Source: Streptomyces hygroscopicus subsp. hygroscopicus
GTDB lineage: Bacteria > Actinomycetota > Actinomycetes > Streptomycetales > Streptomycetaceae
Length of the DNA: 64,000 nucleotides
Reading direction: 5' to 3'
Assembly (NCBI RefSeq): GCF_030269125.1
Contig: NZ_BSSM01000002.1
Coordinates: 248,001 to 312,000, forward strand
Under the pieces are notes generated by a model. The model had not been told where the DNA came from. It did no database searches and saw only the letters and a list, made by a program, of their open reading frames with translations. The translations under genes and the position numbers were made by a program. This document shows positions 57,137 through 64,000 of this stretch, one piece after another. Positions within the stretch are counted from its first letter, which is position 1; the number at the start of each line of letters is the position of its first letter.

Positions 57137-57162
57137 GCGCGCCTTCGGCTCACTCGCCGATG

Positions 57163-58254
57163 CTAGTGGTGGCGCGAGGCGATGGCCTCGTACACCATGC
57201 CGACGAGCAGGTCGTCGGCGTCCCGGCGGCCGAACTCGCTCGCGGCGCGCGACATCTCGTAGAGCCGGTGCGGGTCGGCGAGCACGGGCAGCACGTTCTG
57301 CTGCACCCACTCGGGCGTCAGCTCCGCGTCGTCCACGAGGAGTCCGCCGCCCGCCTTGACCACCGGCTGGGCGTTCAGCCGCTGTTCGCCGTTGCCGATG
57401 GGCAGCGGGACGTAGGCGGCCGGCAGCCCGACGGCGGAGAGTTCGGCGACGGTCATCGCGCCCGCACGGCAGAGCATCATGTCGGCCGCGGCGTACGCGA
57501 GGTCCATCCGGTCCAGGTAACTTACCGGGATGTAGGGGGGCATACCCGGCATCTGCTGCACATGCGGCAGTTCGTTCTTCGGGCCGACCGCATGCAGGAT
57601 CTGGATGCCGGCCTGCTGGAGCCACGGGGCGACCTGCTGGACGACCTCGTTGAGCCGGCGCGCGCCCTGCGAGCCGCCGGAGACCAGCAGCGTGGGCAGG
57701 TTGGGGTCGAGGCCGAAGCGGTGCCGGGCCTCGGGGCGGACGGCGGCGCGGTCCAGCGTGGCGATGGAGCGGCGCAGCGGGATGCCGATGTACCGGGAGT
57801 TGCGCAGCTTGCTGTCCGGCGTGGAGACGGCGACCTGGGCCGCGTAGCGGGACCCGATCTTGTTGGCCAGACCCGGGCGCGCGTTGGCCTCGTGGATCAC
57901 GATGGGCACACCGAGCCGCTTGGCGGCCAGGTAGGCGGGCAGCGCGACGTAACCGCCGAAGCCGGCCACGGCGTCCGCCTTGGTGCGTTCGAGGATCTGC
58001 TCGGCGGCCTTGATGGTGCCCCGCAGCCGGCCCGGGACGGTGATCAGTTCGGGGGTGGGCTTGCGCGGCAGTGGCACCGCCGGGATCAGCGCCAGCTCAT
58101 AGCCGCGCTCCGGGACGAGCCGGGTCTCCAGGCCACGCTCCGTGCCCAGGGCCGTGATCCCCACGCTCGGGTCCCGCCTGCGCAGGGCGTCCGCGAGGGC
58201 GAGCGCGGGCTCGATGTGGCCGGCGGTCCCTCCACCGGCGAGTACGACATGCAC
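57163..58254 (-). CDS. murG: Lipid II synthase MurG
   Basis: A 363-residue GT-B glycosyltransferase that adds GlcNAc to lipid I. HVVLAGGGTAGHIEPALALADAL is the N-terminal loop; LLVSGGSQGARRLNEVV and LCRAGAMTVAELSAVGLPAAYVPLP are the donor-binding motifs. It works at the inner face of the membrane with MraY upstream in the same cluster. ATG 58254, 6 bp after the ftsW stop. Confidence 0.97.
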   Translation of the reverse strand: MHVVLAGGGTAGHIEPALALADALRRRDPSVGITALGTERGLETRLVPERGYELALIPAVPLPRKPTPELITVPGRLRGTIKAAEQILERTKADAVAGFGGYVALPAYLAAKRLGVPIVIHEANARPGLANKIGSRYAAQVAVSTPDSKLRNSRYIGIPLRRSIATLDRAAVRPEARHRFGLDPNLPTLLVSGGSQGARRLNEVVQQVAPWLQQAGIQILHAVGPKNELPHVQQMPGMPPYIPVSYLDRMDLAYAAADMMLCRAGAMTVAELSAVGLPAAYVPLPIGNGEQRLNAQPVVKAGGGLLVDDAELTPEWVQQNVLPVLADPHRLYEMSRAASEFGRRDADDLLVGMVYEAIASRHH

Positions 58255-58260
58255 CGAAAT

Positions 58261-59622
58261 TCACCGCTCTCCGGACGAACGCGCCGCCGAGGCACGCCGT
58301 CGCATCGTGTTCCATCTCCGAGGCCCCCGCTCCGCACCGGAGCCTCCCGCCCGCTTTCTACCAAAGCGGGGTTGCCGCATCGCAAGCGCCGTCCGCGCAG
58401 CGGGATCGTCGCGCGCGAACGCGATCAGCAGCCCGATGGCGAACATGGTCGGCAGCAGGGCGGATCCTCCGTAGGAGAACAGCGGGAGCGGGACACCGGC
58501 GATCGGCAGCAGACCGAGCACCGCACCGATGTTGATCACCGCCTGCGCGATGATCCAGGTGGTCACGCCTCCCGCGGCGTACCTCACGAAGGGGTCCTTC
58601 GTGCGTCCGGCCACGCGGATACCCGCATAGCCTAGAGCCGCGAACAGGGCGAGCACCGACAGTGTCCCCGCCAGGCCCAGTTCCTCACCGGTGACCGCGA
58701 AGATGAAGTCGGTGTGCGCTTCCGGCAGTTGGCCCCATTTTTCCACACTCGCGCCGAGCCCGGAGCCGAAGAGTCCGCCGGAGGCGAGCGCGTAGATGCC
58801 GTGCACCGCCTGCCAGCAGTCCGCGCCCTTGGCCCGGGGCTCGGTGGCGCCGATGCAGGCGAGGCGGGCCATCCGGTTGGGGCTGGTCTCGATCAGGAGC
58901 ACCCCGATCACGACCGCGATCGACAGCACGCCGGCGAACAGCCGGGTCGGGGCGCCCGCGAGCCACAGCAGTCCGAACAGGATCGCTGTGAGAATGATCG
59001 CGGTTCCCATGTCGCCGCCGAGCATGATCAGCCCGAGCAGCAGGAAGGCGACCGGCACCAGCGGCACCAGCATGTGCTTCCACTGGGTCAGCAGCTTCTT
59101 CTCCTGCTTGCGGGCGATCAGGTCCGCGCCCCACAGCACCAGCGCGAGCTTGCCGAACTCGCTGGGCTGGATCTGGAAGGAGCCTCCGAGCGCGATCCAG
59201 TTCTGGTTGCCGTTGACCGCCATCCCTATCCCGGGCACCTGCACCAGGGCCATCAGGAAGACGGCACCGGCGAGGATCGGGTAGGCGAGCGCCCGGTGCA
59301 GCTTCACCGGCATCCGGGAGGCCGAGAACAGCAGGACGCCGCCGATCACGGCGGCCAGCAGCTGCTTGCGGAAGAAGTACGACCCGGGCAGCGACATCTG
59401 GAGCGCGGTGACCTGGGAGGCCGAGTAGACCATCACCAGGCCGAGCACCGTGATCAGCATGCTGCCGCCGACGATCAGGTAATAGGCGGTCAGGGGCCGG
59501 TCCCAGGCCCGCCGGGCGCGCGTGACGAGCCGCTGTACGGGGTTCTCGCGCGCGGATCCGGGGACGGCGGGACGCCGGGACGCCCGCTGCACGGGGGGCT
59601 TTCCGGTACGGCTACTGGGCAT
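58261..59622 (-). CDS. ftsW: Septal peptidoglycan glycosyltransferase FtsW
   Basis: A 453-residue SEDS membrane protein with ten hydrophobic segments that polymerises lipid II at the septum. GIGMAVNGNQNWIALGGSFQIQPSEFGKLAL and HTDFIFAVTGEELGLAG are conserved SEDS motifs, the latter with the catalytic-region residues. The start is ATG 59622, 5 nt after GGAGG; the GTG at 59634 lies within that ribosome site. Confidence 0.95.
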   Translation of the reverse strand: MPSSRTGKPPVQRASRRPAVPGSARENPVQRLVTRARRAWDRPLTAYYLIVGGSMLITVLGLVMVYSASQVTALQMSLPGSYFFRKQLLAAVIGGVLLFSASRMPVKLHRALAYPILAGAVFLMALVQVPGIGMAVNGNQNWIALGGSFQIQPSEFGKLALVLWGADLIARKQEKKLLTQWKHMLVPLVPVAFLLLGLIMLGGDMGTAIILTAILFGLLWLAGAPTRLFAGVLSIAVVIGVLLIETSPNRMARLACIGATEPRAKGADCWQAVHGIYALASGGLFGSGLGASVEKWGQLPEAHTDFIFAVTGEELGLAGTLSVLALFAALGYAGIRVAGRTKDPFVRYAAGGVTTWIIAQAVINIGAVLGLLPIAGVPLPLFSYGGSALLPTMFAIGLLIAFARDDPAARTALAMRQPRFGRKRAGGSGAERGPRRWNTMRRRASAARSSGER

Positions 59623-59690
59623 CGGCGCCTCCACTGGACGTCTGCCGCCCCACGCGTCCCTCCCAGGATCCGCCCGGCGGGCGGCCGGGG

Positions 59691-61112
59691 TCAGGCGCGG
59701 AGTTCGCGGACCGCCGTCGCGAACGCGTCACCGCGCTGGTTGTAGTTGGTGAACATGTCCATGGAGGCGCAGGCCGGAGCGAGGAGCACCGTGTCGCCGG
59801 CGACCGCGAGCCGCCTGGCCTCCGTCACCGCCTGGAGCATCGCCCCAGTGTCGGTCCGGTCGAGGTCGACCACGGGTACTTCCGGCGCGTGTCGCGCGAG
59901 GGCCTCGCGGATCAGGGCCCGGTCGGCGCCGATCAGGACGACGGCGCGCAGACGCTTCGCCGAGGCGGCGACCAGTTCGTCGAAGGTCGCGCCCTTGGCG
60001 AGACCTCCCGCGATCCACACGATCGACTCGTAGGCCGCCAACGAGGCCTGCGCGGCATGGGTGTTGGTCGCCTTGGAGTCGTCCACGTAGGCCACGCCGT
60101 CGAGGTCGGCGACGTGCTCGATGCGGTGGGCGTCCGGCCGGAAGGCGCGCAGTCCGTCCCGTACGGCTCGGGCGGGCACGCCGAAGGCGCGCGCGAGGGC
60201 CGCCGCCGCGAGGGCGTTGGCGATGTTGTGCGGGGCCGGCGGGTGGATGTCCGAGACCTCGGCCAGTTCCTGCGCGTTCTTCTGCCGGTTCTCGACGAAG
60301 GCGCGGTCGACCAGGATGCCCTCCACGACGCCCAGTTGGGAGGGTCCGGGGGTGCCGAGGGTGAACCCGACGGCCCGGCACCCCTCTTCGACGTCGGCCT
60401 CGCGCACGAGGTCCTCGGTGGCCTTGTCGGCCACGTTGTAGACGCAGGCCACCTTGTTGCCCTCGTAGATGCGGCCCTTGTCGGCGGCGTAGGCCTCCAT
60501 GGAGCCGTGCCAGTCGAGGTGGTCGGGCGCGAGGTTGAGGACGGCTGCGGAATGGGCGCGCAGCGAGGGCGCCCAGTGCAGCTGGTAGCTGGACAGCTCG
60601 ACGGCCAGGACGTCGTACGTCTCCTCGCCGAGGACGGCGTCCAGCAGGGAGACGCCGATGTTGCCGACGGCCGCCGTGCGCAGGCCCGCCGCCTTCAGGA
60701 TGGAGGCGAGCATCTGCACGGTGGTGGTCTTGCCGTTGGTGCCGGTGACGGCCAGCCAGGGGGCCGCGTCGGGCCCCCTGAGCCGCCAGGCCAGCTCCAC
60801 GTCGCCCCAGACCGGCACGCCCGCCTGGGCGGCCGCCTGGAAGAGCGGCTTGCCGGGCTGCCAGCCGGGGGCGGTGACGATCAGCTCGGTGCCCTCCGGG
60901 AGGGTGGCCCCGTCGCCCAGGCGCACGGTGACGCCGAGGGCCTGAAGACCGGCGGCCTGCTCGCGGGCGCGGGCGTCGTCGCCGTCGTTGACGACCGTGA
61001 CGATCGCGCCGCGCGCGTGCAGCGCCTTGGCCGCCGGGACGCCGGAGACGCCGAGTCCCGCGACGGTGACGTGCTTGCCCTGGAAGTCGTAGGGCGCCGA
61101 GCCGGTGGTCAC
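59691..61112 (-). CDS. murD: UDP-N-acetylmuramoylalanine-D-glutamate ligase MurD
   Basis: A 473-residue Mur ligase that adds D-glutamate to UDP-MurNAc-L-Ala. VTVAGLGVSGVPAAKAL is the N-terminal nucleotide fold, AVTGTNGKTTTVQML the ATP loop, PDHLDWHGSMEAY, and VDDSKATNTHAAQASL the C-terminal motif. The GTG at 61112 overlaps the mraY stop; ATG 61127 (adds five residues) is an alternative. Confidence 0.95.
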   Translation of the reverse strand: MTTGSAPYDFQGKHVTVAGLGVSGVPAAKALHARGAIVTVVNDGDDARAREQAAGLQALGVTVRLGDGATLPEGTELIVTAPGWQPGKPLFQAAAQAGVPVWGDVELAWRLRGPDAAPWLAVTGTNGKTTTVQMLASILKAAGLRTAAVGNIGVSLLDAVLGEETYDVLAVELSSYQLHWAPSLRAHSAAVLNLAPDHLDWHGSMEAYAADKGRIYEGNKVACVYNVADKATEDLVREADVEEGCRAVGFTLGTPGPSQLGVVEGILVDRAFVENRQKNAQELAEVSDIHPPAPHNIANALAAAALARAFGVPARAVRDGLRAFRPDAHRIEHVADLDGVAYVDDSKATNTHAAQASLAAYESIVWIAGGLAKGATFDELVAASAKRLRAVVLIGADRALIREALARHAPEVPVVDLDRTDTGAMLQAVTEARRLAVAGDTVLLAPACASMDMFTNYNQRGDAFATAVRELRA

Positions 61113-62182
61113 TTTTCCGCTGCCCATCCCGCGTAGAAGAGGCCCAGTCCGACGATCACACAGATGCCTTGGATGATCCAGAAGCGGACCACGACCAGGA
61201 CCTCGGACCAGCCTTTGAGTTCGAAGTGGTGCTGGAGTGGCGCCATCCGGAAGACGCGCTTGCCGGTGAGCCGGAAGGAGCCGACCTGGATGACGACCGA
61301 CATGGTGATGAGGACGAACAGGCCGCCCATGATGGCCACCAGCAGCTCCGTGCGGGAGAGGATGGCCAGGCCGGTGAGGACACCGCCGAGGGCGAGCGAG
61401 CCGGTGTCGCCCATGAAGATCTTCGCCGGCGAGGTGTTCCACCACAGGAAGCCCAGGCAGGCGCCCATCAGCGCGGAGGCGACCACGGCGAGGTCGAGCG
61501 GGTCGCGCACCTCGTAGCAGGCGGCCGGGTTGGTCAGGGTCTGCGCGTTGGCGCAGGACTCCTGGTACTGCCAGACGCCGATGAAGGTGTAGGCACCGAA
61601 GACGAGGACGGAGGCGCCGGTGGCCAGGCCGTCCAGACCGTCGGTCAGGTTCACGCCGTTCGACATCGCGAGGATCATGAACAGCGCCCAGATCACGAAC
61701 AGCACCGGGCCGATCGACCAGCCGAAGTCCGTGATGAACGACAGCTTGGTGGAGGCCGGGGTGTTGCCGCGGGCGTCGGGGAACATCAGCGCCAGCACGG
61801 CGAAGGCGATGCCGACGATCAGCTGGCCGGCCATCTTCGCCTTGGCCCGCAGGCCCAGTGAACGCCGCTTGACGATCTTGATGTAGTCGTCCAGGAAGCC
61901 GACCAGGCCCATGCCGACCATCAGGCCGAGCACCAGCAGGCCGGAGAACGTCGGCGGCTTGCCGGTGATCACCTTGGACAGGAAGTACGCGGCGACCGTC
62001 GCCAGGATGAAGGCGATACCACCCATGGTCGGCGTACCGCGCTTGCTGAGGTGCTCGCGCGGGCCGTCGTCACGGATGAACTGGCCGTAGCCCTTGCGGG
62101 CCAGCAGCTTGATCAGCAGCGGGGTGCCGACCAGGGTGAGGAAGAGGCCAATGACTCCCGAGAACAGGATCTGGTTCATCAT
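61109..62182 (-). CDS. mraY: Phospho-MurNAc-pentapeptide transferase MraY
   Basis: A 357-residue membrane enzyme with about ten helices that makes lipid I from UDP-MurNAc-pentapeptide and undecaprenyl phosphate. GTPTMGGIAF, VGFLDDYIKI with the Mg-binding Asp pair, NLTDGLDGLA, and KIFMGDTGSLALGG and PLQHHFELKGW are diagnostic. Its first ATG overlaps the murF stop. Confidence 0.97.
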   Translation of the reverse strand: MMNQILFSGVIGLFLTLVGTPLLIKLLARKGYGQFIRDDGPREHLSKRGTPTMGGIAFILATVAAYFLSKVITGKPPTFSGLLVLGLMVGMGLVGFLDDYIKIVKRRSLGLRAKAKMAGQLIVGIAFAVLALMFPDARGNTPASTKLSFITDFGWSIGPVLFVIWALFMILAMSNGVNLTDGLDGLATGASVLVFGAYTFIGVWQYQESCANAQTLTNPAACYEVRDPLDLAVVASALMGACLGFLWWNTSPAKIFMGDTGSLALGGVLTGLAILSRTELLVAIMGGLFVLITMSVVIQVGSFRLTGKRVFRMAPLQHHFELKGWSEVLVVVRFWIIQGICVIVGLGLFYAGWAAEK

Positions 62183-63585
62183 CGGGCGGCAACCTCACCC
62201 TCGGCACCGGTCTCCAGCAGCGCCGCGGCGACACCTTCGAGCCCCACCGAACGGGACGCCTTCACGAGGACGACGTCCCCCGGGCGCAACTCGCTGCGCA
62301 ACAGGTCGATCGCCGCCTGTGCGTCGGACACGTGCACCGACTCCTCACCCCACGAACCCTCGTTATATGCGCCCAGTTGCAGCCAGGAGGCCTCAATCCC
62401 CCCGACGGCGACGAGCTTGCTGACGTTGAGCCGGACGGCGAGCCGTCCGACGGCGTCGTGCTCGGCGAGCGCCTCGTCCCCCAGCTCGGCCATCTTGCCG
62501 AGCACCGCCCACGTGCGCCGTCCCTTGCCCATGGCCACGAGCGCCCGAAGGGCGGCCCGCATGGACTCGGGGTTGGCGTTGTAGGCGTCGTTGACGATGG
62601 TCACGCCGTCCGGGCGCTCGGTGACCTCCATGCGCCAGCGGGAGAGGGAGCCCGCCCCGGAGAGCGCGGTGGCGATCTCTTCCGCGGACATGCCCAGCTC
62701 ATGGGCGACGGCGGCCGCGGCGAGCGCGTTCGACACGTGATGCTCACCGTACAGGCGCATGGTCACATCAGATGCACCGGAGGGTGTGTGAAGCCTGAAG
62801 AAGGGCTGTCCGGTGTCCGTGAGTCGTACATTCTCGGCGCGTACGTCCGCTTCGGCCGACTCTCCGAAAAGGACCACCTTCGCCTTGGTACGCGGTGCCA
62901 TGGCGCGCACCAGCGGGTCGTCGGCGTTGAGGACGGCCGCGCCGTCCTCGGGCAGCCCCTCGATGATCTCGCCCTTGGCCTGGGCGATCTGCTCGCGGCC
63001 GCCGAACTCGCCGATGTGGGCGGTGCCGACGTTGAGGACGACGCCGATCCTCGGCGGGGTGAGGCCGGTGAGGTAGCGGATGTGGCCGATGCCGCGGGCG
63101 CCCATCTCCAGGACCAGGAAACGGGTTTCCTCGGTCGCGGTCAGGGCGGTCAGCGGCAGCCCGATCTCGTTGTTGAAGGAGCCCGGCGTGTACACCGTGG
63201 GCGCCTTGCTGCCCAGCACCTGGGCGATGAGGTCCTTGGTGCTGGTCTTGCCCGCCGAGCCGGTCAGGGCGACGAGGGTCGCGCCGAGCTTGCCGACGAC
63301 GTGCCGGGCCAGGGCGCCGAGGGCGCTCTGTACGTCCTCGACCACGATCGCGGGCACACCGACCGGGCGCGACGCCAGCACGGCGACCGCGCCCGCCTCG
63401 ACGACCTGTGGTGCGAAGTCGTGGCCGTCCACGCGCTCGCCGACGAAGGCGGCGAACAGGCTGCCGGGCACCACCTCACGGGAGTCCCGGACGACCGGTC
63501 CGGTGACCTCGACGGACGGATCCGGTATGTCGTGCGTCTGCCCGCCGACGACAGCTGCGATCTCGGCGAGGGAGAGGGCGATCAC
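62179..63585 (-). CDS. murF: UDP-MurNAc-tripeptide-D-Ala-D-Ala ligase MurF
   Basis: A 468-residue Mur ligase that adds D-alanyl-D-alanine, finishing the pentapeptide. VVRDSREVVPGSLFAAFVGE, ALTGSAGKTSTKDLIAQVL (ATP loop), EMGARGIGHIRYL and VNDAYNANPESMRAAL are conserved. I used GTG 63585 with AGGGA upstream; the frame is open to 63720 into murE. Confidence 0.96.
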   Translation of the reverse strand: MIALSLAEIAAVVGGQTHDIPDPSVEVTGPVVRDSREVVPGSLFAAFVGERVDGHDFAPQVVEAGAVAVLASRPVGVPAIVVEDVQSALGALARHVVGKLGATLVALTGSAGKTSTKDLIAQVLGSKAPTVYTPGSFNNEIGLPLTALTATEETRFLVLEMGARGIGHIRYLTGLTPPRIGVVLNVGTAHIGEFGGREQIAQAKGEIIEGLPEDGAAVLNADDPLVRAMAPRTKAKVVLFGESAEADVRAENVRLTDTGQPFFRLHTPSGASDVTMRLYGEHHVSNALAAAAVAHELGMSAEEIATALSGAGSLSRWRMEVTERPDGVTIVNDAYNANPESMRAALRALVAMGKGRRTWAVLGKMAELGDEALAEHDAVGRLAVRLNVSKLVAVGGIEASWLQLGAYNEGSWGEESVHVSDAQAAIDLLRSELRPGDVVLVKASRSVGLEGVAAALLETGAEGEVAAR

Positions 63586-63589
63586 AAGT

Positions 63590-64000
63590 TCATCCCTGGG
63601 TCTTCTGGATAGCTTCGCGAAGCACCTGGCGGTCGTCGAACGGACGGACCACACCGGCGATGTCCTGGCCCTGCTCGTGGCCCTTGCCCGCGACCAGCAC
63701 GGTGTCGCCGGCCTGGGCACGGCCCACGGCGGCGGCGATGGCGGCGGCCCGCTCCTCGAAGAGGAGCACCTCGCCGCGCTCGTGCGCGGGCACGGAGGCC
63801 GCGCCCTGGAGCATGGTCGCGAGGATCGCGAGCGGGTCCTCCGAGCGGGGGTTGTCCGAAGTCAGTACGGCCGTGTCGGCGAGCCGGGCCGCGGCGGCGC
63901 CCATCGGGGCGCGCTTGGTCTGGTCGCGGTCGCCGCCGCAGCCCAGGACGATGTGCAGCCGGCCCTTGGTGACCTTGCGCAGCGCCTTGAGCACCGACTC
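63590..64000 (-). CDS. murE: UDP-MurNAc-tripeptide synthetase MurE (C-terminal part)
   Basis: The last 136 residues of MurE, which adds the diamino acid to the stem peptide; the rest lies beyond the window end. HIVLGCGGDRDQTKRAPMG and TSDNPRSEDPLAIL are visible. The DNPR motif marks diaminopimelate-adding rather than lysine-adding MurE; Streptomyces is known to use LL-diaminopimelate. It ends 4 bp before murF. Confidence 0.93.
   Translation of the reverse strand, partial: ESVLKALRKVTKGRLHIVLGCGGDRDQTKRAPMGAAAARLADTAVLTSDNPRSEDPLAILATMLQGAASVPAHERGEVLLFEERAAAIAAAVGRAQAGDTVLVAGKGHEQGQDIAGVVRPFDDRQVLREAIQKTQG

Overview
The window is high-GC actinobacterial chromosome and reads as Streptomyces. 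It has strong G/C third positions, many GTG and several TTG starts, and a dnaE / ileS / divIVA / sepF / ftsZ / mur block joined to trp and his operons as in the S. coelicolor core. I see no prophage, conjugative element, IS, CRISPR array, tRNA, rRNA or recognisable secondary-metabolite cluster. I found no wholly new multi-gene system. The unusual signals are regulatory DNA, repeats and small genes inside core neighbourhoods.

Layout. 1-1.0 kb: end of a CoA-transferase-like gene and a CitE-like lyase, closed by a 38-bp palindrome. 1.0-11.4 kb (minus strand): lgt, a DsbA-like thioredoxin, trpA, trpB, trpM, trpC, three small membrane proteins, trpE and hisI. A secreted sedolisin protease gene on the plus strand (8.2-9.4 kb) splits this trp run. 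11.5-14.8 kb: a metal-binding protein, a VOC protein, an MFS transporter and an ArsR-type regulator, with a degenerate repeat between the last two and a perfect 22-bp inverted repeat in front of the regulator. 14.9-20.6 kb (minus): hisD-hisC-hisB-small membrane protein-hisH-priA-ridA-hisF, tightly overlapped. 20.8-25 kb (plus): a beta-solenoid-like membrane protein, an unrecognised helical protein, a Lon-N-domain protein and a YbaK-type deacylase. 25-30 kb (minus): a DUF2567-like membrane protein, an ABC permease and ATPase, a 1.2-kb repeat-rich gap with an exact 93-bp duplication, and a NYN-domain protein. 30.3-34.1 kb: a 59-residue basic protein (plus) and dnaE (minus). 34.3-40 kb (mostly plus): DUF2252, a membrane protein, a second DsbA-like protein, phoD, a dienelactone-hydrolase-like protein and an MscS channel. 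41-46.9 kb (minus): SDR, CPA1 antiporter, GNAT, rluD, lspA and an H1-like/DksA zinc-finger fusion. 47.1-50.6 kb: an isoleucine T-box leader and ileS. 50.9-64 kb (minus): divIVA, yggT, sepF, yggS, pgeF, ftsZ, ftsQ, murG, ftsW, murD, mraY, murF and the end of murE.

How it works together. The trp and his blocks share chemistry: priA in the his operon should serve both HisA and TrpF steps, and no trpF is present here. The last 13 kb makes peptidoglycan precursors (MurE, MurF, MraY, MurD, MurG) and builds the divisome and polar growth machinery (FtsW, FtsQ, FtsZ, SepF, DivIVA). Lgt and LspA are the first two lipoprotein-maturation enzymes. Most genes lie in translationally coupled runs with ATGA or GTGA overlaps. 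Perfect hairpins with 14-19-bp arms mark several transcript ends.
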